Origin: UBA2942 sp045127535
Lineage (GTDB): Bacteria > Bacillota > Clostridia > Lachnospirales > Lachnospiraceae
Reading direction: 5' to 3'
Length of the DNA stretch: 20,137 nucleotides
Assembly: GCA_045127535.1 (NCBI GenBank)
Contig: JBGVQN010000035.1
Location: forward strand, 1-20,137
Shown here: positions 14,283 to 20,137 of the stretch, one piece after another
How positions within the stretch are numbered: the stretch's first letter is position 1
How the letters are laid out: each line of letters opens with the position of its first letter
The notes under the pieces: model-generated
Told to the model about the DNA's origin: nothing
The model's input: only the letters and a program-made list of their open reading frames with translations
The model's database searches: none
Made by a program: the position numbers and the translations under genes

Positions 14283-14603
14283 GTGGATATTCCTGAGATT
14301 TTCCCAAGTGAATACCGTTTCTGCCAAATTCTATGGGAGAACGAGCCCGTATCAACAACAAAGCTTGTTGCCTTGTGTAATGAAAGACTGAACTGGACCA
14401 AGTCTACCACTTATACTGTAATCAGACGTTTGATAGCAAGGGGTGTTATCAGAAAAGATAGTTCTATATGCGTTTCCTTAGTATCAAAGAAAGCTGTGCA
14501 GGCGCAAATCGTCACGAGAGTAATTATTGACTATTTTGAGGGAAACAAGTCTGAATTTATCAAATTAATTTGCGAGAACGAACCTAAAATTGCAGAAATA
14601 TGA
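14283..14603 (+). CDS. BlaI/MecI-family transcriptional repressor (106 aa)
   Basis: A winged-helix domain of the Penicillinase_R family: YRFCQILWENEPVSTTKLV for the first helices, then NWTKSTTYTVIRRLIARGVI, the typical recognition helix and wing start. The C-terminal ~30 residues would dimerise. In beta-lactam systems such repressors are cut by a BlaR1/MecR1 sensor protease; none is present in this window, so the signal is unknown. Other BlaI-like proteins control copper or export genes, so repression of its own operon is the simplest idea. The start is a GTG with AAGGAG seven bases upstream. It is the last gene before the strong terminator at 14829. Confidence 0.82.
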   Translation: MDIPEIFPSEYRFCQILWENEPVSTTKLVALCNERLNWTKSTTYTVIRRLIARGVIRKDSSICVSLVSKKAVQAQIVTRVIIDYFEGNKSEFIKLICENEPKIAEI

Positions 14604-14828
14604 CGCGATAGATTAGTAACGCCAACTAGTATCATATTTCGACCTAATAAGTTGTTCCTTTGTGTTATCTTATCCCTAAATCTGTAATTCTCCATCGCAA
14701 AGGAAACAATTTTGGCAATACGCAAATACCTTTATCCCACGCAATTCAGCGATAAACCTCATAGTAGCCCCATTCCCCGCAACAATACTCCTATTGCTGC
14801 TTATTCTTTCGCAGAAAAAAACAATTCG
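14604..14828. other. Non-coding stretch
   Basis: I see no gene here. The plus-strand frame that runs through it has no ribosome binding site until the sigma-like gene at 14994. The minus-strand frame over 14531-14725 overlaps the repressor gene and is judged a shadow. Confidence 0.4.
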
Positions 14829-14891
14829 ACACCGTTTTACAATGTTTGCAGTATTAAGTCTGCAAGCACTGTAAAACGGTGTTCTTTTTTT
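14829..14891 (+). terminator. Very strong terminator after the ABC operon
   Basis: A 23-position stem with one mismatch: 13 perfect pairs (14829-14841 with 14870-14882), one A/C mismatch, then nine more pairs (one of them G-T), and an 8-nt loop (14852-14859). CTTTTTTT follows on the plus strand, and the minus side also has a nearby T-run, so it may work both ways. It separates the cargo operon from the recombination module. Confidence 0.9.
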
Positions 14892-14993
14892 GCCTTTTTC
14901 CTAAAAAATAACCCCGCCTTTGCAGAAAATGCAAGGGCTCCACCCGTGTTTCTTTTTATGAAGATATTTTCATTTCATCAGGAGGAACACAAT

Positions 14994-15416
14994 ATGGAAG
15001 AACCTAAAAAGTATCAGCTTCCCGCAGAGGGCAAGATGATCGATGTAACAGAGGAACAATACCGTGCGTTTTATAAATGCAAGCGTAGAGAGAAGTATCT
15101 GGAGGAGCGGGATCAGAAGCATAAGCTGTATCATTATAGCGACCTTGATACAGAAGAACTGCTGGGCGAGGAAATGTTTTCCTATCCCAACGAGGAAAGC
15201 ATTGAAGAACGAATTGTAGATCGATTGCTTATCGAGTCACTGCTGCGATGTGTTGGAAAACTGCCGGAGGAGGATCGGGAACTGATCCACGCATTGTACT
15301 ATCAAGGCAAATCCGAGAGAGCCTGTGCGGATGAATTTGGAATCTCCCAAAAGACGATCAATAATCAGCGCAACCGTATCCTGGATAAGTTGAGGGATTT
15401 GATGAACATTTTGTAA
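14994..15416 (+). CDS. Sigma-70 region-4-like regulator of an integrative element (140 aa)
   Basis: The C-terminal half (about residues 85-138) is a sigma region 4 helix-turn-helix: GKLPEEDRELIHALYYQG, then ACADEFGISQKTINNQRNRI. The N-terminal part, rich in Lys, Glu and Arg, is short and lacks the promoter-melting regions 2 and 3. Such small sigma-like proteins sit just before the xis-int genes of Tn916/Tn1549-type elements. The start is fixed by AGGAGG a few bases upstream. A frame extended further back would run through the terminator and is rejected. The role in element regulation is inferred from family and position. Confidence 0.82.
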   Translation: MEEPKKYQLPAEGKMIDVTEEQYRAFYKCKRREKYLEERDQKHKLYHYSDLDTEELLGEEMFSYPNEESIEERIVDRLLIESLLRCVGKLPEEDRELIHALYYQGKSERACADEFGISQKTINNQRNRILDKLRDLMNIL

Positions 15417-15463
15417 ACTCTGCTAATTTGCCTTACTCAAACTCCCGTAAAATCGGCTAAGTA

Positions 15464-15808
15464 GTGAAGGTGCATTTTCCCATTACCTTCTCTGAACCTT
15501 TTCAAGTGAATACACGACAGTTCAGGTACATAACACTGTGCGACGAGCAGCAGGAAGTGTGCGCCGGGACGATAGCCCCTCTGGAGGTGATCTGGGTCAG
15601 CTATCCGAGCGAACAACACAGCTTCTGACGCGGTTTGGTATGCCGCTTTGCCATGACTTGTACAGTGATAACGGAACTTGTGCAAACCTTCCCGCAGACT
15701 TGGGGAGAACCCTGCGGCATACGCCAGCCTTTGGCAGCGGTGCTGTGGAGTTATGATGACCTTTTACCAAAGGCCAGCCTGGATTGTGCCCACCGTCAGG
15801 GGCTGTGA
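15464..15808 (+). pseudogene. Possible small gene interrupted by an in-frame TGA
   Basis: From GTG at 15464 a 54-codon frame begins VKVHFPITFSEPFQVNTRQF and ends at TGA (15626-15628). The same frame then stays open for about 59 more codons to TGA-TAA at 15806. The first part has the look of a real small protein, but there is no ribosome binding site and stop codons lie just upstream. It could be a decayed gene of the element, two small genes, or chance. The stretch 15417-16024 otherwise holds only the two stem-loops listed. Confidence 0.25.
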
Positions 15809-15842
15809 TAAATGTGACGGACATTGTATTTCATTTTACTAC

Positions 15843-15902
15843 CGGATCGCCATCTCACGATTTGTATGCCGAGAAATCCCGCATGGCTGACATGGCGATC
15901 CG
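15843..15902. repeat. 11-bp inverted repeat upstream of the excisionase gene
   Basis: CGGATCGCCAT (15843-15853) and ATGGCGATCCG (15892-15902) are perfect inverse copies separated by 38 nt. The pair could be a protein-binding dyad or an RNA stem in the leader of the excisionase gene. Confidence 0.5.
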
Positions 15903-15919
15903 CAAAGTTAGATATCATG

Positions 15920-15943
15920 CGCTGGCAGTTTCGGCTGCCAGCG
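15920..15943 (+). terminator. GC-rich stem-loop before the excisionase gene
   Basis: CGCTGGCAG (15920-15928) pairs perfectly with CTGCCAGCG (15935-15943) around TTTCGG. No T-tract follows, so it is a weak terminator or an attenuator element. It lies about 80 nt before the excisionase start. Confidence 0.45.
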
Positions 15944-16024
15944 TATTCATGTGACTTTGAATTTTTGAAATCACAAATTTATGGGGGTGTAATACCAACT
16001 GCAACCACGGAGGAATTTTTTATT

Positions 16025-16231
16025 ATGGCAATGACAAAATTGGATACTTATAAAGTAATGTTCAAAGGCTATCCGGATGTTGTTTCTGTTGCACAACTCA
16101 GTGAAATGCTTTCTATCAGTGAAAAAACTGTGTACCGAATGGTCAAGGATCATCGTATCAGCTATTTCAAAATAGGCCGTACCTATAAATTTGCTAAAGT
16201 ACATATTTTTAACTATCTAGGCATCGTCTGA
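16025..16231 (+). CDS. xis: Excisionase-family DNA-binding protein (68 aa)
   Basis: A small MerR-like helix-turn-helix of the excisionase type: VVSVAQLSEMLSISEKTVYR, then the wing IGRTYKFAK. These proteins bend DNA at the element ends and steer the integrase towards excision. GGAGG lies about 11 nt upstream of the first ATG; a second ATG two codons later is further away. It lies 100 nt before the integrase, the usual pair. A longer frame starting at 15824 would run through both stem-loops and is rejected. Confidence 0.85.
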   Translation: MAMTKLDTYKVMFKGYPDVVSVAQLSEMLSISEKTVYRMVKDHRISYFKIGRTYKFAKVHIFNYLGIV

Positions 16232-16275
16232 CACAGGGGATTTGCATCCTTGCATTTTATCACCCAGAGCGATAC

Positions 16276-16281
16276 TATAAT
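16276..16281 (+). promoter_or_regulatory. Possible -10 of an integrase promoter
   Basis: TATAAT lies 50 nt before the integrase start, inside the palindrome ACTATAATAGT. No convincing -35 is at 17 bp. If used, it would let the integrase be made apart from the excisionase. Confidence 0.3.
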
Positions 16282-16331
16282 AGTGTCAACAACGGGTGAA
16301 TACAGTTGCTACATACAAAGGAGGAACACAG

Positions 16332-17813
16332 ATGGTAGCAGGACACCTTAGAGAACAAAATGGAAAATATCAAATGATTCTTAGCTGGAAGGGCAGTGAC
16401 GGAAAACGCATAACTAAATCCGTCAGCACTGGGCTTCCGGTAAAAGGCAATAAACGCCGCGCAGAGGAAATGCTAAAAATCACTTGCCGGGAGTTCAATC
16501 CTGAGAATAGCAAAGACAACGCAAATATGCCCGTCTCGGATTTCCTCTCCAAATGGCTGAAGGACAAGGCTTCTGCTATGGGTCCCTCTCGCTTCGCCAA
16601 CTATGCATACAATGTCAAAACAGACATAGCACCTTACTTTGAAACGCATCCTGTAATACTTCCTGAGCTGTCACCAGACGTTCTATCCGCCTTTTTCTCC
16701 TATGAACGGAACGAGAATAAGGTCCCCGTTCAAATCCTGCTGGAGCTTCACGAGGCCCTTCTGGTGGGATTGGGATATGCCGTAGAATTGGGATGGATCG
16801 CAGAAAATCCGGCAGAACAGGTAAATCCTTGCGAAAACGATTCGCAGCTCCTGTTCACTAGCTACCTGCTGGACTGGCTGACAATGATGAAAAAGAGTGT
16901 CACCCTCACAACTCATGTTGGTTATTCAAGGAGCATCAAAGGGCAAATCATTCCTTATTTTGATGCAACGTATCCGGGGTTGAAACTCAGCCATGTTACT
17001 CCTAAGCATATTCAGGACTACTACACCTACGAGATGGAGGAACGAGGGTTATCTGCAAACACAATTCTGCGCAGGCAGGCAAACATCCGAAAAGCATTAC
17101 AGTACGCATACAAAACCGGACTGATTAGCGGCAATCCCGCAGATAAAATCGAACGTCCAAAAGCAGAAAAATACGCCGGGACTTTTTACCAAGCCGATGA
17201 ACTTAACGATCTATTTCGGGCGTTCAAAAACGATCCCCTCGAACTTGCGGTTATTCTTGCTACCTATTACGGTCTCCGCCGCAGCGAACTTATCGGACTG
17301 CGCTGGGATGCAGTTGATTTTGAAAAGAAAACCCTCACTGTAAAGCACACAGTCCACCAAACCACAGTCGATGGCAAATGGCAGATTGTCGCGCAGGATC
17401 GCACCAAAACAAAGTCAAGTTTCCGTTCACTCCCGCTTGTCGGGCCTATTGAAAGCCTTCTTTTGGCAGAAAAAGCACGACAGCATCAAAACCGCAAACT
17501 CTGCGGAACTTGCTACTGCACAGATTATTCAGACTACATATTTGTGAACGATATTGGCGAGCTGATAAAGCCCGATTATGTGAGCAGGCATTTTGCTTTG
17601 GTCGTGCAAAAGCATAATCTAAAAAAACTACGCTTTCATGATTTGCGACATAGCTGTGCGTCACTTCTCTTTGCCAACGGCGTATCCATGAAGGAGATCC
17701 AAGCATGGTTGGGACACAGCACTCTGGGCACAACAGCCAATATCTATACGCACATGGACGAAGATAAGAAGCTGGATTCTGCCAATGCCATCATTCCAGT
17801 TCTGAAATTTTGA
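16332..17813 (+). CDS. int: Tyrosine integrase with two core-binding-like domains (493 aa)
   Basis: It catalyses insertion and excision of the element. The catalytic domain (about residues 285-493) has Arg316 in YGLRRSEL, His436 and Arg439 in RFHDLRHSCAS, His462 in LGHS and the nucleophile Tyr472 in NIYTHM, so it looks active. The N-terminal ~60 residues resemble the arm-binding domain of Tn916-type integrases (GHLREQNGKYQMILSW). It is about 100 residues longer than usual because the SAM-like core-binding region seems to occur twice: about 69-168 and 176-278. Each copy opens with a pattern like 'FLsKWL...Y...I.PYF' and closes with 'A...GwI..NPA'. The start at 16332 has AAAGGAGG seven bases upstream. 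The gene runs towards the tRNA-Leu boundary, as expected for a tRNA-directed integrase. Confidence 0.92.
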   Translation: MVAGHLREQNGKYQMILSWKGSDGKRITKSVSTGLPVKGNKRRAEEMLKITCREFNPENSKDNANMPVSDFLSKWLKDKASAMGPSRFANYAYNVKTDIAPYFETHPVILPELSPDVLSAFFSYERNENKVPVQILLELHEALLVGLGYAVELGWIAENPAEQVNPCENDSQLLFTSYLLDWLTMMKKSVTLTTHVGYSRSIKGQIIPYFDATYPGLKLSHVTPKHIQDYYTYEMEERGLSANTILRRQANIRKALQYAYKTGLISGNPADKIERPKAEKYAGTFYQADELNDLFRAFKNDPLELAVILATYYGLRRSELIGLRWDAVDFEKKTLTVKHTVHQTTVDGKWQIVAQDRTKTKSSFRSLPLVGPIESLLLAEKARQHQNRKLCGTCYCTDYSDYIFVNDIGELIKPDYVSRHFALVVQKHNLKKLRFHDLRHSCASLLFANGVSMKEIQAWLGHSTLGTTANIYTHMDEDKKLDSANAIIPVLKF

Positions 17814-17814
17814 A

Positions 17815-17854
17815 TTAAAAAAGTTCCCGGAACTGCCTACACAACTCCGGGAAC
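17815..17854 (-). terminator. Terminator of the tRNA-Leu transcript
   Basis: GTTCCCGGA and TCCGGGAAC (17823-17831, 17846-17854) form a 9-bp stem. Read on the minus strand it is followed by TTTTTTAATT. It lies ten bases past the CCA end of the tRNA and directly abuts the end of the integrase gene. Confidence 0.85.
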
Positions 17855-17863
17855 AAACCCAAA

Positions 17864-17950
17864 TGGTGCCGCTAACCGGACTCGAACCGGTACAGGATCG
17901 CTCCTGGCAGATTTTAAGTCTGCTATGTCTACCTATTCCATCATAGCGGC
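17864..17950 (-). tRNA. tRNA-Leu (UAA), intact, CCA encoded
   Basis: Read on the minus strand, the acceptor GCCGCTA pairs with TAGCGGC and is followed by A and CCA. The anticodon stem GCAGA/TCTGC encloses the loop CTTAAAA (anticodon UAA). A class II variable arm, AGGA/TCCT, and a T-arm, ACCGG-TTCGAGT-CCGGT, are all present. It decodes UUA. No promoter lies directly before it; the nearest is that of the broken tRNA-Leu upstream (18152-18180). Its sequence differs throughout the arms from that broken copy, so it is not a simple duplicate. Confidence 0.95.
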
Positions 17951-17962
17951 ATATTCAGTTGT

Positions 17963-18018
17963 ATCCCTCCTTCGACAAGAACCTCCAAACACATTAGGAG
18001 GGATGTTTAGGAGGGATG
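17963..18018. repeat. Three copies of a 9-bp motif near the boundary
   Basis: TTAGGAGGGATG occurs twice in direct orientation (17994-18005, 18007-18018) with a 13-bp period. ATCCCTCCT occurs once inverted (17963-17971). Clustered short repeats near the end of an integrative element are the pattern of arm-type binding sites for integrase or excisionase. AGGAGG-like content could mimic ribosome binding sites, but no gene follows. Confidence 0.55.
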
Positions 18019-18099
18019 CTCCTAAAAAACGATTTTTCAAAAGCCAAAAAGTGGCTGATACCAACGGGTTTTGAAAACCCACATACCGTTACAGGCTTC

Positions 18100-18141
18100 G
18101 GATTTTAAGTCCCCTGTGTCTACCGATTCCACCACAACGGC
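18100..18141 (-). pseudogene. 5' half of a disrupted tRNA-Leu (UAA) gene
   Basis: Read on the minus strand, the sequence starts GCCGTTG, then TGGTGGAATCGGTAGAC (a typical tRNA-Leu D-arm), then GGGGA-CTTAAAA-TCC with anticodon UAA. Three pairs of the anticodon stem are kept and two are broken (positions 28-42 and 27-43). After that no variable arm, T-arm or matching acceptor CAACGGC follows. Instead comes a palindrome (18066-18080). So tRNA homology stops inside the anticodon stem at about 18100, the expected kind of crossover point for a tyrosine integrase. Confidence 0.65.
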
Positions 18142-18151
18142 GGCTTGATTT

Positions 18152-18180
18152 ATAGTAGCACAATTTTCGGAAGCCGTCAA
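18152..18180 (-). promoter_or_regulatory. Host tRNA-Leu promoter
   Basis: On the minus strand TTGACG (18175-18180) and TACTAT (18152-18157) are exactly 17 bp apart, with TGC before the -10. The broken tRNA begins about ten bases downstream. Transcription would run through it to the intact tRNA-Leu and the terminator at 17815-17854. Confidence 0.8.
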
Positions 18181-18183
18181 GTC

Positions 18184-18759
18184 TTACAGCTGGTCCAGAT
18201 TCAGTCCGAAGGCGCCCAGGCAGTTGTCCAGGAACCAGTCCAGCTCCGGGCGGGCCATGGCCTTCATGGCGTCCCAGGTCTGTTTGGCCGCGGTGTCGAA
18301 TTCGGTGTTGCCCGCTTTCTGCTCTTCCAGACACTTGATGTGGGCGGAGAGCTTGTCCGCCGCTTTGACGAAGGGCAGGACTTCCTCGTCATCCTCCAGC
18401 ACCAGATGCTCATAGCTGGAACGCAGCTGCGGCGGCAGCATGTCCAGCAGGCGGTTTCCCGCAATGTGCTCCACCTGTTTGTAGGCGTCCTTGATGCCGG
18501 GGTTGTAATACTTGATGGGCGTGGGCAGGTCGCCGGTGAGGATCTCGGAGGCGTCGTGGTACAGCGCCGCCACCGCACAGCGGTCCGGGTCGGGGGTGGG
18601 CAGGTTCAGGATGTCCCGGCGGATCAGCGCCAGAGCGTGGGCCAGCACCGCCGTCATGTGGCTGTGCTCGGAAATATTCTCGGAAAAGGTATTGCGCATC
18701 AGACCCCAGCGGGTAATGTAGCGCATCCGGCCCATCAGGGCGTAAAATTCATTGGCCAT
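18184..18759 (-). CDS. yfbR: 5'-deoxynucleotidase, YfbR-like HD protein (191 aa)
   Basis: It hydrolyses deoxyribonucleoside 5'-monophosphates in the cytoplasm and so takes part in dNTP pool control. The HD-type metal residues are visible: EHSH near residue 33, YHD with the HD pair near 67-68, and an Asp in KAADKLSAH near 132. The substrate-selecting pair Arg17-Trp18 in ITRWGLM matches that of the E. coli enzyme, and HDASEILTGDLPTP is a family hallmark. Length is typical. AAGAGG lies just before the ATG. It follows the gph gene on the same strand, separated by a stem-loop, and the host tRNA-Leu promoter starts right after its stop. GC content is clearly higher than to its left. Confidence 0.9.
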   Translation of the reverse strand: MANEFYALMGRMRYITRWGLMRNTFSENISEHSHMTAVLAHALALIRRDILNLPTPDPDRCAVAALYHDASEILTGDLPTPIKYYNPGIKDAYKQVEHIAGNRLLDMLPPQLRSSYEHLVLEDDEEVLPFVKAADKLSAHIKCLEEQKAGNTEFDTAAKQTWDAMKAMARPELDWFLDNCLGAFGLNLDQL

Positions 18760-18785
18760 AGATTACCTCTTAAATACGGAAATTC

Positions 18786-18814
18786 ACAGCAGGACAGCCC
18801 GCCCTGCTGTTTTT
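18786..18814. terminator. Stem-loop between gph and yfbR
   Basis: ACAGCAGG (18786-18793) pairs with CCTGCTGT (18803-18810). A T-tract (TTTT) follows on the plus strand; on the minus strand only GAATTT follows. So it would end plus-strand transcripts best and may only weaken minus-strand read-through from gph into yfbR. Confidence 0.5.
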
Positions 18815-19451
18815 ATTGCAGCGCTTGAATACAGGTTACCAGGTTTTCCGCCTTTTCGCAGAAGATATGACCGCCCGCTTTCTCCATATCTTCCTTATCC
18901 CGGAACCCCCACAGGACGCTGACGCAGGGAACGCCCGCGTTTTTTGCCGTCAGCACATCCACCTCGCTGTCGCCCACATAGACGCATTTCTCCGCGCCAA
19001 TGGCTTTCATGGCTTTGAAGACCATATCGGCAGCAGGCTTGCGGGGACAGCCGGTTGTCTCGCCCAGGGCGTAAATTCCCGGGAAATAATCGGCGCAGAG
19101 GGCTTTCACGGCGGCATCGGGCTTATTGGAGACGATGGCCAGGGGGTATTTTTCCCCCAGTTGCGACAGGGCTTCCAAAATTCCGTCATAGGGTCTGGTC
19201 TTGATCTGGCAGTGGGCGGTGTAGTAGGGCTTATACGTTGCCAGAACCTGCTGCACTTCTTCAGGGGTGCTTCCTGCGGGCAGGGACAGGCGGATCTGAT
19301 TCTCCGCGCCGTTGCCCACGAAGCGCCGCAGCTCCGGGAGGGTGCGTTCGGGGTAGCCGTGGGTGCGCAGGGCATGATTGGTAGCGTCCAGCAGGTCCTC
19401 CAGGGTGTTCAGCAGGGTGCCGTCCAGGTCGAACAAAATGCCTGTTTTCAT
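18813..19451 (-). CDS. gph: HAD hydrolase, phosphoglycolate-phosphatase-like (212 aa)
   Basis: A HAD-superfamily phosphatase. Motif I is FDLDGTLLNT (residues 7-16), with nucleophile Asp8 and acid/base Asp10. Motif II is IVSNKPD, motif III the Lys in RKPAADM, and motif IV GDSEVDVLTAKNAG. The helical cap between motifs I and II is of the Gph/PGMB type. The best guess is phosphoglycolate phosphatase, which clears 2-phosphoglycolate, but this subfamily includes other sugar-phosphate phosphatases, and substrate cannot be read from sequence. The ATG directly follows the stop of the DnaC-like gene (TAA then ATG), so the two are one operon and translation is probably coupled. Confidence 0.85.
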   Translation of the reverse strand: MKTGILFDLDGTLLNTLEDLLDATNHALRTHGYPERTLPELRRFVGNGAENQIRLSLPAGSTPEEVQQVLATYKPYYTAHCQIKTRPYDGILEALSQLGEKYPLAIVSNKPDAAVKALCADYFPGIYALGETTGCPRKPAADMVFKAMKAIGAEKCVYVGDSEVDVLTAKNAGVPCVSVLWGFRDKEDMEKAGGHIFCEKAENLVTCIQALQ

Positions 19452-20137
19452 TTAATACCCCCGGTTTTTCAGCACCCGGATATCCTCGCCCACAAAGGTC
19501 AGACGCTGAAATCCGCCATGGAGCCTGGACGCGATCTGGGGAGAATAGCGGCGGCTCATCTCGTCCACGTTCAGGTTGGTGGAGATGACCATGGGCTTCC
19601 CCGCCAAAATTCTATCATTGAGCAAACCGTACAGCGCCGCCGTGACGAACTGGCCGGGCATTTCGGTGCCCAGGTCGTCGATGATCAGCAGATCGCAGTC
19701 GGTGAATTTTGCCGCCTCCCGGCGGGCTTCCTCGCTGGGACTGAACTTGGCCTGCTCCAGCTTGCCGAAGAAATGGTTCGCCGTCTCATAGACCACGCTA
19801 TAGCCCCGGTCTGCCACCGCCCGGGCGATACAGGCAGACAGGAAGGTCTTTCCAAGGCCTGTGCCGCCGACAAACAGCAGATTGCCCGCGCTGGGAGCAA
19901 AGGTCAGGGCATAGGTTCGGCAGATCTTGAAATTCCGTTCCATGATTGCCCGGGCACTGGCACCATACTTGGGGTCGATATGGTCGGGATAGTAGTCCAG
20001 CCGGAACTGGTTGAAAGTTTCCTTGCTGCCGGAGAGGATGGAGACTTCCTTCTTCTGCTCCTGACGGCACAGCTCCCGCAGGCACTCGCACATGGTGCTG
20101 CCTACATAGCCGCTGCCGCCGCAGTTGTCGCAGATGG
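19452..20137 (-). CDS. dnaC: DnaC/DnaI-like helicase loader ATPase, 5' end outside window
   Basis: An AAA+ ATPase that loads the replicative helicase. Walker A is GGTGLGKT, Walker B is LLIIDDLGTE, sensor I is VISTNL, and the arginine-finger region is SRLHGGFQRL. The frame remains open to the window edge, and the extra codons read CDNCGGSGYV before MCECLRELC. This forms the Cys4 zinc site typical of DnaI-type loaders. So the ATG at 20093 is internal and the true start lies beyond the window. It heads or continues an operon with gph. High GC content and housekeeping role mark it as core chromosome. Confidence 0.88.
   Translation of the reverse strand, partial: ICDNCGGSGYVGSTMCECLRELCRQEQKKEVSILSGSKETFNQFRLDYYPDHIDPKYGASARAIMERNFKICRTYALTFAPSAGNLLFVGGTGLGKTFLSACIARAVADRGYSVVYETANHFFGKLEQAKFSPSEEARREAAKFTDCDLLIIDDLGTEMPGQFVTAALYGLLNDRILAGKPMVISTNLNVDEMSRRYSPQIASRLHGGFQRLTFVGEDIRVLKNRGY

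Larger units (their letters stand above)
14994..18111. mobile_element. Recombination end of an integrative element (right boundary)
   Basis: Sigma-like factor, excisionase and integrase stand in the order typical of one end of Tn916/Tn1549-like elements. The right boundary is placed in the anticodon stem-loop of the tRNA-Leu remnant (about 18100-18111), where tRNA sequence stops and GC content changes just beyond. The left end lies outside the window, so the whole region from 1 may belong to the element. No relaxase, coupling protein or secretion gene is in the window. Confidence 0.6.

Noticed and set aside
8168..14603. Lantibiotic biosynthesis cluster
   Set aside because: No precursor peptide with a lantibiotic leader and no LanB/LanC/LanM enzyme is present; only an immunity/export-like set.
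15437..15824. Minus-strand frames opposite the possible decayed gene
   Set aside because: No ribosome binding sites and no recognisable motifs.
17864..17950. Intact tRNA-Leu as the direct attachment site of the integrase
   Set aside because: This is possible, since its 3' end faces int, but no second copy of its 3' end is in the window, and the GC change and broken tRNA point to the boundary at about 18100 instead. It remains the main alternative.
17994..18018. Short CRISPR-like array
   Set aside because: The repeat unit is only 12 bp with a 1-bp gap; it fits protein-binding sites rather than repeat-spacer units.
18145..18828. 227-codon plus-strand frame opposite yfbR
   Set aside because: High-GC shadow of a well-identified gene; no start signals.

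Overview
The window looks like a Clostridia (Firmicutes) chromosome carrying an integrated accessory region. Evidence is strong Gram-positive ribosome binding sites, an Agr-type peptide quorum-sensing locus, a BlaI/MecI repressor and an XRE regulator. The last 2 kb (18184 to the end) is visibly GC-richer and holds ordinary housekeeping genes on the minus strand: a DnaC-like helicase loader, a phosphoglycolate-phosphatase-like HAD enzyme and a YfbR-like 5'-deoxynucleotidase. Everything to the left is lower in GC. I lean to Oscillospirales or a relative, but the sequence does not fix the species.

Layout. 1-1600: two minus-strand genes of unknown function (a 69-aa basic protein and a 269-aa membrane protein), each with a recognisable promoter. 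2000-5000, minus strand: a complete agr-like locus in the order agrA-agrC, intrinsic terminator, agrB-agrD. 5108-7878, plus strand: an XRE regulator, a secreted peptidoglycan-binding-like protein and a large lipoprotein. 7899-8045: the end of a decayed IS3-family transposase. 8168-14603: a tight plus-strand operon with two ABC-2-like permeases, an intact ATPase, an ATPase homologue with its catalytic motifs gone, a wall-spanning membrane-anchored protein, a MacB/FtsX-like permease, an unknown protein and a BlaI-like repressor, closed by a very strong terminator. 14994-17813: a recombination module (sigma-like factor, excisionase, tyrosine integrase) of the kind found at one end of Tn916/Tn1549-like conjugative elements. 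17815-18180: tRNA-Leu genes forming the right boundary.

Two things stand out. First, the agrBD promoter carries two perfect copies of ATTTCGTGC separated by 12 bp and placed 31 bp before an extended -10. The same geometry recurs before the secreted peptidoglycan-binding protein, and a weaker version precedes the ABC operon. This suggests one peptide signal controls a secreted protein and possibly the export/immunity operon. Second, the element boundary appears to lie inside the anticodon stem-loop of a host tRNA-Leu(UAA) gene. Only the 5' half of that gene survives. A different, intact tRNA-Leu(UAA) lies about 150 bp inside the element, downstream of the host tRNA promoter, as if the element replaced the tRNA it destroyed.

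The left end of the element is not in the window, so its total size and whether it has conjugation genes are unknown.
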